64,000 nt of DNA from Acanthochromis polyacanthus (Eukaryota > Chordata > Actinopteri > Pomacentridae), in contig NC_067123.1 in the NCBI RefSeq assembly GCF_021347895.1, forward strand, positions 1-64,000, given 5' to 3'. Of this stretch, positions 56,601 to 64,000 are shown piece by piece. Position 1 is the first letter of the stretch. Each line of letters begins with the position of its first letter. Below the pieces are notes generated by a model. That model saw only the letters and a program-made list of their open reading frames with translations, did no database searches and was not told where the DNA came from. The position numbers and the translations under genes were made by a program.

Positions 56601-59600
56601 CCTTAATATGGAGGACCCTCCGCGGGAACGCGCAAACGGAGGGGTAGTGTGTAGGGATAGTGTGTAGGGGGCGGTTTGGGATTCAGCCTATCTATGAGTG
56701 TGGAGCCCGGCTGTCACAGCTGTGTCCACTCAGATAATCAGCCGCTGCACGGGAGCCCGGACAGCTGAGAAGCATTCCACTAATCACCACTGCTGCCATA
56801 AAAGACCGGTTCACTCATCCATTCTCTGCCAGATTGTTGCACTAGACTCACCAGTCAGTTGCCTTCTCGCCATTTCTAGACTCTGCTGAGTTTTTTTGTA
56901 CGCTTTTAACGTGTTTTCTCCTTCTGCCTGCCTAGGACCAGCTGTCCGGGTTCCTGTCCCCGTCAAGATCCGTTTACCCCTCTCAGAACCGCTCTGTAGG
57001 AATACAGTGAACCCTCGCTATAATGCCGTTCACCTTTCACGGCTTCGCTGTTTCACGGATTTTTTTTTAGTGCAGTTTTTTTTATGCTTTTTTTGTGTTC
57101 TGCATCCTGATTGGCTAAGGGACTGACCAACGTGAACAGTCTCCACGCCTCGTCTCCTCTGCCATTCAGGCCAGCGCTGCCTGCTGTGGAGCGCTGGATC
57201 ATTTCTCTCCTTGGTCTCCATGTAGTGAGACACCCTGAAAGACGGAGCTGACGGAGCAGCCTTATTCTTTTCCCCCGCCGTCAACCGGACAGTGGACGTG
57301 GTCCCCAGTCGTCTCTGGCCACCGCAGCCGCGTTCCCCTGGAGAAGAGCACCGGCGCGAGCCTTCCCCACCCCCGACTGCTCCCGTTGATTCAGCCGGTC
57401 CGCTCTCTGAGGCAAGAGTACCGCCGCGGCGTCCACCTGGCTGCAGCTGCAGCGCTCCCCCAAGTGCAGTATTGCATAATAACTGTAAAAAATAAAGCTG
57501 ACTACTTCACGGATTTCGCATATCACGGGTTCTTTTTGGAACGTAACCCCTGTGATAAATGAGGGTTCACTGTACTGCAAAGGCTCTGGAATTCCTGAGC
57601 TGATCAAAACTCAGATAAGCTGTCCCTCTCCAGCACTGACCAACACCCATCTCTGTAGGAGGATTGAGACATTTGTATTTCTGTAGGTTTTCATTCACAG
57701 AAGGATGGAGCTCCTGTGAACATTTAAACCCCTGGAATAACTTTTTCTTTTTAAAAGACAATGACTTTCAATTATATGCTACGGATGTTTGTTTAATGAA
57801 CTTTCATGCTAAAATCCCTTTTCAGCTTTAGGAGACCCTCAGCCGGAGACGTCTCTGCATTCCACAGATCAGATAACAAGTCGTAAAACTTTATGGCTGA
57901 AGGCTGGAACAGAGAGACACTCTCATTAACTGAAGGAACTAAACATCTTCAAAGTTCATATTTCTGAGATTTATTTTGTTCTTTCCTGATTACCAAAGTT
58001 ATAGTGACATTATGTTGTACATCATATCCAAATTTGACAGTTATATCTATTACAGAAGTCTAGATACTAAAATATGATGTTTAATCATTTCTTCCCCAGG
58101 ATACTATGATTTTGGAATGAATTCCAGTATTAACCTCTGAACTTCCTCTCTATTTAGGTTGAATGATGACCATTGTATTTACCTGTTACCAAATCTATGA
58201 CTTGTTATATTTTCACTGTGATACATATTTTTAATGTCATAAACATAAACCTATAGTTATGAATGAAATAATTCACATCATATGTATTAATCTACACATT
58301 TAGGAACATGTTTCTCTTTCACACAACTGAAGTATGGTGGAGAGAGAGACGGATCACGTTTTGTGCATTTAATATCCTATTTTAATCCATTCTGGATTAT
58401 TCCTCCCTCCTTTTCTGCCCGTCCTCTTTGTGAGAACAAAGAGAGTCAAATTGCTAGAGGTTCACGCCGAAGCTTCTCTCCGCCTTGAGGTCCTCCCATG
58501 ACCCTCTTGGCCATATAAGGTGGACAACACCCTGTCCTCGTGCTCTTACCCTCTTCTTCTTCTCTTCCTCATCTGGCCCTGAGGGGCCAACCAAAGTCTC
58601 TCTCATTTTCTCTAACTAAAGCGCGTTTTTCTTTTTCTTTTTAAGTTATCTTCCTTTCAAAGTGTCAACTATTTATTTCTTCAATTTTTGGAACATTAGT
58701 TTAGACATTTTGCTCACATTAAGCCGAATTTTATTCGTTTAATCTGGAGAACCGATTCAGAACCAGCATTTATTTTTCTTAATTTTGACAGTTTTTCATC
58801 AAACATCTGTTTTTCATGGCTAAGACTGAGAGTCATCATTTCTTTAAATCAAGCGGCATTAAACCCAGCGCCATCCAGCTGTGACCTCCATAGACCTGTT
58901 GGACCAGGTCCATTTGCACAGAACCGATCAACCCGCGGCAGGACATCCAGGCGTGGCCATAACGACGACACACCGCTCCGAACCTGCAGGTCCAGACCGT
59001 GTGCTGCTCCTCTGAAGGCCCGCAAGTCCCAGCCCCATGACGGTTCACTTCAAAATCCAGCTGAGTTTGCTCTGATTCCATTCTATGGGTGATGTACTAA
59101 CCGCTTGGTCAATTAATTCATTTAATCAGTTTATTCTTTTACAAATTATTAATTCTTAATCCAAGTTACCGGTTACCTCGTCAGGTTAGCTCTGGCTAAT
59201 CCTCACCATATTTCCGTCTCTCTCACACACACTCCCACATTCTACACATGCATTCGTGCACACACATGTAGTTCCACACACACACACACACACCACACAC
59301 ACACATCATATCTACATTGTATACAGTTCACTTGTCATTATTTCCATAAAATAGTCAATAAATACATTTATTTTAAGACCAAATTACAGCTTTGAGTGTT
59401 TCTTTGTGTAGAATGTGGTCAATTTAACAGAGGATTCAAACCTTTTTGATATGAGATTGATCAAAATTTTTATTAATATTAATAATTTTATTAATGTTAA
59501 TTAATAAATGTCCTTGCTATTAGAACGCTAGGCGGTGCCCCACTTATTGATAACGCGAGCTATAAATCATAACGTAGTACCCCTACAGCTCCGACCCTGC

Positions 59601-62600
59601 TGCTTTGGATCCCCTCCTCTGGTTTCCCCCCTCCTCGTCTCCTGGTACCCCTCGGACCCGCCGGACCCCCCCAAACCCCGCCAGTCGCAAACCTCCTGGA
59701 ACCACCAGCTGCCAGGGATCCCCACACACCTGCCGCCGCACTCTGCTCCCCTCCGGAGCCCTCCACGGCTGCCAATCCCCGGCTTCCCTCCAACTCCGCA
59801 GCTGGAACCCCCCCCATCTGCCGCCGCTGCGGTTCTGGACCCACACCCCTGACCAGACTCACTCCCCCCTCCTACAATAAAATCCGTTTTGCCTCTATCC
59901 TGCCTCAGTAGCGTGGTTCTCTGCTCGAGTCCAGACCAACACCTTGTGACAAAACACAGCTGACATGTGATGTTTGAAATAAACAAGTGGAACACTGAGA
60001 ACAATGAGATGATCTAGTGAGAACATCTGAAGAACTGAACTACTGATCTACACTGACTGATCATGTTCATCACATCTGGACTCACCGAAACTTTCTGCAG
60101 TTCCTCACAGCTGGAATCAGTCTCCGTTTTCCCTCCCATGATGTTCTGTATTTGTTCAGGTCCAACTCATCCAGAACCTCCTCTGACATCTGCAGCATGT
60201 AGGCCAGAGCTGAGCACTGGATCTCAGAGAGTTCCTTCCATGATCTGTTCTCTGACTGCAGGAACTCTTGGATCTCCTGATGTACTGAGAGATCCTTCAT
60301 CTCCATCAGACAGTGGAAGATGTTGATGCTTCTGTCTGGAGACATTTCATCACTCTTCATCTTCTTCAGGTTGTTGATGACTCTCTGGATCATTTCTGGA
60401 CGGTTCTCTGTCCGACCCAGCAGACCTCCTAACAGTCTCTGGTTGGACTCCAGACAGAGGCCATGAAGGAAGCGAACAAACAGGTCCAGGTGACCATTTT
60501 TAATTCTCAGGGATTTCTCCATCACTCTCTTCAGGAACACATCCAGAGTGTCTCTGTTCCAGTCTTTCCAGTCTTTTCCCAGGAAGTCCTCCAGAACCTC
60601 CTCCTTCCTGTTGGTGTAACAGTGGAACATGTAGACTGCAGCCAGAAACTCCTGAACACTCAGATGGACAAAGCAGAACACCTTGTCCTGGTACAGCCCT
60701 CTCTCCTCTTTAAAGATCTGTGTGAACACTCCTGAGTACTTTGAGGCTGCTCTCATATCGATGCCACACTCTGTCAGGTCGGACTCATAGAAGATCAGGT
60801 TTCCTTTCTGCAGCTGCTCAAACGCCAGTTTTCCCAGAGACTCAATCATCCTCCTGCTGTCTGGACTCCAGTGTGGATCTGTCTCAGCTCCTCCATCATA
60901 CTTGACCTTCATGACTTTGGTCTGAACCACCAGGTGGTGGATGAACATCTCAGTCAGGGTTCTGGGCAGATCTCCTCCCTCTCTGCTTCTCAGCAGCTCC
61001 TCCAGAACTGTAGCAGTGATCCAGCAGAACACTGGGATGTGGCACATGATGTGGAGGCTTCGGGATGTCTTCATGTGGGAGATGATGCTGCTGGCCTGCT
61101 CCTCATCTCTGGATCTCTTCCTGAAGTACTCCTCCTTCTGTGGGTCGGTGAACCCTCTGACCTCCGTCACCATGTCCACACAGTCAGGAGGGATCTGATT
61201 GGCTGCTGCAGGTCGTGTGGTTATCCAGAGGCGAGCAGAGGGAAGCAGATTCCCCCTGATCAGGTTTGTCAGCAGCACATCCACTGAGGTGGACTCTGTA
61301 ACATCAGTCAGGACCTCATTGTTGTGGAAGTCCAGAGGAAGGCGACACTCATCCAGACCGTCAAAGATCAACACAACCTGGAAGTCTTCAAAGCTGCACA
61401 TTCCTGCTGCTTTGGTTTCACTGAAGAAGTGATGAACAAGTTCCACCAAACTGAACTTTCTCTCTTTCACCACATTCAGCTCTCTGAAAGTCAATGGAAA
61501 CATGAAGTGGATGTCCTGGTTGCTTTTGTCTTCAGCCCAGTCCAGAGTCAACTTCTGTGTTAACACTGTTTTCCCGATGCCAGCCACTCCCTGTGTCATC
61601 ACTGTTCTGATTGGTCCATCTCTTCCAGGTGAGCCTCTAAAGATGTCTTCTGCTCTGATGCTTCTTTCTGCTCTGTCTGCTTTCCTGGATGCTGCTTCAA
61701 TCTGTCTGACCTCATGTTCATCATTGACCTCTGCAGTCCCTCCCTCTGTGATGTACAGCTCTGTGTAGATCTCATTCAGGAGGGTCTTCTGTCCTGCTTT
61801 AGCGATGCCCTCAAACACTCTCTGGAACTTCTTCTTCAGAGAACATTTAAGTTTATGTCCACAAACTGCAGCAGCAAGTTCTGAATGAAAACACAAGAAA
61901 GAAAGAGTGAAGTAGAAGTAACCTGGATATTAAAGCACCAAAGTAGCAATAAAGTGAAGGTGACAGTTTGTCCCCTAAAGACTGATTGTGTGAAGATATT
62001 CAGAGACTTTAGTAAATGTTGTGTTGATCAGCAGCTTCAGTCTTTACACAAATCCTCTTACTGCTCTGCAGACAGTCAGCCAGCTTCTCCTGCTTCATCC
62101 TCCTCAGGAACAACACTGTGATCTGCTCAAACATCTCTCTGCTGCTCCTCTCATCTTCATCATCACCCTCCAACTCCTCCTCATCCTCCCTCTGACTCTC
62201 TGAGCATTCTGGGTAATCTGGACTCACAACCTTCTGCATCTTCTTCAGCTCCTTCTTCACAAAAGTCACCATGTTGTCCTCCAGCAGCTGGAACAGAGAA
62301 ATGTGTCAATGAGTCCATCAGAGTCAAACCATGGAGCCAAACATCAGATCCATGTTGGACACACTGACAGTCCACTGGTCTACAAAGAGCAGCATGGAGA
62401 CGCCTGAACACAGCAGATGGAGAACAACTTGTTGTCCATGAACTCACCATGAATATGGAGTCCAGGTGATGCTGCTGGACAGACTGAGCTCTGGGAACCT
62501 CTGAGTTCTGCTGCTCCACTCTGTGGATCAACATCAACAGTCAGATCTCAGTACGTCTGTCCACAAAGAGACAAACACCAGCTACGATGCCATCAACGTC

Positions 62601-63306
62601 TTCAGGAGACACTGAAAATGGAACCAGTTATCTCCACATTTAAACCTCATCATGTCTCCCCTCGCTGTGACGTGGACGTTCACAACAGACACAAACACTT
62701 TGGATTTCAGAGCAGGTCGGACAACACGTCGTACAAACTGGTTCTGTTCTACAATAAGTGACTCTTTCTGTTAGTTCCAGCTTACATCTGATCACCAGAC
62801 GGATGAATGTCTTTGAAGTCAATTAATTCCTCTTTTGACCAGTCACTCTTGAAGGACAGACAGCTGGGTTCAGGACAGTCTGGGTTCTGCTGCTGGATCC
62901 TGAAACAAAACCGGAACAGATAAAAACTGAAGCAAAACATCTTCAAGCTGTTAATAAACACATCAACAACTTTGAGTCTGAAATGTATTTCTGTCAGTTT
63001 TACTGTCTCACCTTCCATCTGAAGATCGTCTGAAATGAAGAGGATGATCCATGGACCAGTCACTGTTCATGGACACACAGCTGGATGCAGGTCCAGGTCC
63101 AGGTCCAGGTCCAGGTCCAGGTCCAGGTCGATTCCTGTCAATAATGATGCAGCAGTGATGTGATGCTGAGCTCTGACATGCAGCAGAGTCCTGGACAGTT
63201 AGAGATGGTGGTCTCACCTCTGAGCTTTGCTCTGGTTCTCCTGTTCCCCACACAGAGAGCTTTTAGAGGGAGGGACTCCCTCCTCTCTGTCCTCACACTC
63301 ATCCAT
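44646..63306 (-). CDS. NLRC3-like FISNA-NACHT-LRR receptor, 3' end missing
   Basis: Probable cytoplasmic innate immune receptor of the large fish NLR family. Minus-strand exons: 63306-63218 (start [13 protein letters not shown]), 63134-63012, 62899-62786, 62520-62448, 62287-62062, 61880-60086, then LRR exons 52925-52752, 50662-50489, 45162-44989 and 44819-44646. All phases join (3116 nt, about 1038 residues) and no stop occurs. The N-terminus holds short repeats PSCxSMKSDWS-type. The 1.8-kb exon begins with the FISNA segment ([20 protein letters not shown]), then NACHT with Walker A GVAGIGKT (about residue 306) and Walker [11 protein letters not shown] (about 380), then the winged-helix part ([12 protein letters not shown]). 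LRR exons are each 174 bp. The final exons, which in relatives may encode B30.2, lie past the gap. The LRR intron is over 7 kb because of transposons. Family call firm; ligand unknown. Confidence 0.93.
44978..45282 (-). repeat. Duplicated LRR exon block, copy 1
   Basis: About 305 bases (LRR exon plus upstream intron) that I read as identical to 50478-50782. Confidence 0.88.
45532..45671. repeat. Intron repeat shared with 52490-52628
   Basis: gtggaaactaaaacagaacc, tacaggttcttacaggttct and gtggaagaggcctcattaag occur in both introns. The pattern continues across the hAT insertion at 50366 (gaactgatgtgagtcatag). It shows that whole exon-intron units were duplicated. Confidence 0.85.
46199..47381. 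mobile_element. Tol2-like hAT MITE nested in the larger hAT
   Basis: Ends CAGAGGTGGGCAGAGTAGCC (46199) and ...TACTACCCACCTCTG (47381); 8-bp target duplication ACGGTTGT at 46191-46198 and 47382-47389. Subterminal tactcaagtaagagtaatg-type words are repeated at both ends, as in the Tol2 group. There is no transposase; the open frame at 46725-47051 is not recognisable. Confidence 0.9.
47700..49635 (-). mobile_element. 5'-truncated L2-like LINE with intact RT region
   Basis: The minus-strand frame 49706-48213 (497 codons) carries RT motifs in order: [83 protein letters not shown], and the C-terminal tail. The first 25 or so codons (from [15 protein letters not shown]) derive from flanking repeat sequence, because the same DNA without the LINE is seen at 51480-51560. 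The endonuclease and ORF1 are lost. The 3' end at about 47700-47790 (ttggatccccattagct) resembles fish L2/Crack-like tails. Confidence 0.85.
49985..50130 (-). repeat. Dispersed repeat 'A', copy 4 (reverse, inside hAT)
   Basis: cgtacgccgatcgttacata, actctgccgttccttggtgg, agtaa; reverse complement of the start of the copy at 51113. Confidence 0.7.
50478..50782 (-). repeat. Duplicated LRR exon block, copy 2
   Basis: Matches 44978-45282 with no difference that I can see, including the 174-bp exon and about 120 bases of adjoining intron; divergence starts at aatacagcagca. Confidence 0.88.
51113..51790 (+). repeat. Dispersed repeat 'A', copy 5 (longest)
   Basis: ttactccaccaaggaacggt, gtgacgataggcgtatg, gatcagaaatgacacaagga, gccggcacggcgtcactgta, gtcacatgattgtgatc. 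Its second half (51470-51790) is the reverse of sequences at 47540-47698 and 49636-49760 inside the hAT, and so shows the pre-insertion state of the L2-like LINE. Confidence 0.75.
51791..52489. other. NLR intron sequence
   Basis: No gene recognised. A possible relict coding-like segment at 52000-52135 (cactcttgatgaagtctgga) is not assigned. Confidence 0.4.
52926..53912. other. NLR intron sequence
   Basis: No further exon recognised. A C-rich stretch at 53790-53875 (caccctcaccctcacccacc) is low complexity. Confidence 0.4.
53913..55948. mobile_element. Non-autonomous DNA transposon encoding only a THAP domain
   Basis: Terminal inverted repeats ATACATAGAAAGGCTAGAT (53913) and its reverse complement ATCTAGCCTTTCTATGTAT (ends 55948); an inner inverted match cggccatcttacctaggggg against the right-end cccctaggaaagatggccgc also exists. 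About 2.0 kb. Inside, a two-exon gene encodes only the start of a THAP zinc finger. THAP domains are the DNA-binding module of P-element, THAP9 and Kolobok-type transposases. The target duplication could not be resolved because the flanks resemble the terminus. Confidence 0.8.
54543..54987 (+). pseudogene. THAP-domain gene inside the transposon, frameshifted
   Basis: Exon 1 54543-54621 starts [16 protein letters not shown] and ends GITFH (CxAxxC...FH pattern of THAP). The donor is GTAGAG; exon 2 from 54941 (acceptor tttttaag) reads FPK and then, after a single-base shift in the CCCCAAAA run, the THAP words [16 protein letters not shown] in the neighbouring frame. In the actual frame translation ends at TAA (54985-54987) after 42 codons. 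The last Cys/His pair of the THAP zinc site is not encoded. An AATAAA lies at about 55091. Confidence 0.7.
55951..56688. mobile_element. 738-bp MITE with 30-bp terminal inverted repeats
   Basis: Starts GGCTGAATCCCAAACCGCCC and continues CCTACACACT; ends AGTGTGTAGGGGGCGGTTTG GGATTCAGCC (56659-56688), its reverse complement. Superfamily not determined; the flanks offer TAC and TAT, at best a 2-bp duplication. It lies directly against the right end of the THAP transposon. The open frames inside are not recognised. Confidence 0.85.
56699..57660. mobile_element. Possible LTR-like sequence split by a pogo MITE
   Basis: tgtggagcccggctgtcaca starts a stretch with a ataaaagaccggttcactc promoter-like word (56798) and tctgccagattgttgc, reminiscent of gypsy-type solo LTRs in fish. 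Its end is not clear. The 57005-57572 MITE interrupts it. Confidence 0.3.
57005..57572. mobile_element. pogo/Tigger-like MITE, 568 bp
   Basis: Terminal repeats CAGTGAACCCTCGCTATAA (57005) and GTGATAAATGAGGGTTCACTG (shared core ATGAGGGTTCACTG, end 57572), flanked by TA on both sides (57003-57004 and 57573-57574). Words such as ttcacggcttcgctgtttca and acttcacggatttcgcat occur inside. There is no transposase. Confidence 0.88.
57661..60085. other. NLR intron with LTR-like segments
   Basis: No exon recognised. A promoter-like segment (gccatataaggtggacaac, 58511) and a GC-rich block ending tacaataaaatccgttttg ... caccttgtgaca (59871-59949) look like parts of old LTRs. A CA microsatellite lies at about 59275-59306. 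The proline-rich open frames at 59535-60004 come from the C-rich block and are not genes. Confidence 0.4.
60086..61880 (-). CDS. FISNA-NACHT exon of the NLR gene
   Basis: Single 1795-bp exon, acceptor cattcag and donor CG-GTGAGT. It codes for about 598 residues with the FISNA segment, the NACHT ATPase and the winged-helix/NOD2-like helical region. Open throughout. Confidence 0.93.
63088..63129 (-). repeat. Coding hexanucleotide repeat (Gly-Pro)n in NLR exon 2
   Basis: Seven units of CCAGGT on the plus strand, coding Gly-Pro repeats on the minus strand directly after the splice acceptor. Confidence 0.9.
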
Positions 63307-64000
63307 GATGCTCAACTCACAGCAGCTCACACACACTTTCTACCTTCACCTGCACAGGAAACAAACATCATTCATCCACTCAGATCCTCCTGGAGAAGAT
63401 CAGCTGCTGCACTTCTACTATCAGTCCAGCAGATGGAGTCATGGAGCTGCAGAGACTCACAGAGAAACCCAAAGTAAAAAAGACACGACGCAGTTTGTGT
63501 TGTGAAGAAACAAATAAACATCAGCAGCTGATCAGACTGACTGAAGTCAATCAATAATCTAATAGAAATACTGACTGATTGCAGTGAATCAATAACCTGA
63601 TAATCATATTCATGGATGTTTAAACAGCAGTGATCCAGAGTTTGTGGTGAAATAAGAAGTGAACATGTAGAAACATGACAGAGCAGAAACAAACAGCAAC
63701 ATTACTGAAGTTAAAGCAGCAAACAAAGCAAACTTACACTTTATTCAAAGCGCTGAAGAAGAAGAAGAACAAAGTTTCCAGTCCACTCCTGAACACTCAG
63801 ACAGGTGATCTGTTTCCTGGAACCAGTCAGGACTCCACCTGTGAGGAAGCAGCAGGCAGATTTTCACAATAAGATCATATTTTACAGACGAGAATAAAGG
63901 TGACATAGCTACCATCATTTAGCTGCTGCTGCTAACAACATTAGCCTCCATAGAGGAGATAAACTCTCCAGGTCAGTGTTAAAGTCATCTCAGCAGGGCC
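63307..64000 (-). promoter_or_regulatory. 5' region of the NLR gene
   Basis: Upstream of the start codon at 63306 on the minus strand. It probably contains 5' untranslated sequence and the promoter; no TATA box or exon border could be assigned with confidence. Confidence 0.35.

Noticed and set aside
59535..60004. Overlapping Pro- and Gly-rich frames on both strands
   Set aside because: Products of a C-rich LTR-like block ending in a polyadenylation signal; no conserved domain.

Overview
The window looks like teleost fish nuclear DNA, probably percomorph. The support is vertebrate genes with GT-AG introns, fish-type C2H2 zinc-finger genes, a fish-type FISNA-NACHT-LRR (NLRC3-like) immune receptor gene, and a dense load of fish transposons (Tc1, hAT, THAP-type, pogo, piggyBac-like, L1, L2, Rex1, LTR elements, SINE-like repeats). 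There are no bacterial features, operons or CRISPR arrays. Two 100-N gaps (20035-20134 and 44524-44623) cut the window into three contigs whose true order and distance are not guaranteed.

Contig 1 (1-20034) is a large inverted repeat. The left arm (1-5243) is the reverse complement of the right arm (17437-20034). Each arm carries events the other lacks: a SINE-like insertion with direct target duplications in each, and a 2.55-kb block with an L1 fragment present only on the left. The 12.2-kb loop between the arms holds eight consecutive coding exons of INTS8 (Integrator complex subunit 8), all in frame with good splice sites. The first coding exon and the 3' two thirds of the gene are absent. 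The long INTS8 intron is filled with repeats, including a 914-bp TTAA-flanked MITE whose empty site survives 1.45 kb away.

Contig 2 (20135-44523) begins with a broken zinc-finger gene on the minus strand whose finger exon falls at the gap. An apparently intact zinc-finger gene follows on the plus strand (25189-29877; 14 fingers, four of them recent tandem copies; intron 1 holds a dead Tc1 and a dead Rex1-like LINE). Next is a three-level nest: a LINE (32239-37800) split by an LTR element (32786-36844), which itself carries a solo LTR (35729-36038). About 5 kb without recognisable genes follows, then a tRNA-Ser pseudogene and a Tc1 remnant running into the second gap.

Contig 3 (44624-64000) is one NLRC3-like gene on the minus strand. 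Its start (63306), N-terminal exons, 1.8-kb FISNA-NACHT exon (60086-61880) and four 174-bp LRR exons are in frame; the 3' end is lost at the gap. Its introns hold a 4.7-kb hAT element with a perfect 8-bp target duplication (containing a Tol2-like MITE and an L2-like LINE), a THAP-domain-only DNA transposon, and two further MITEs. Two of the LRR exons are identical in DNA, which points to very recent exon duplication or conversion.
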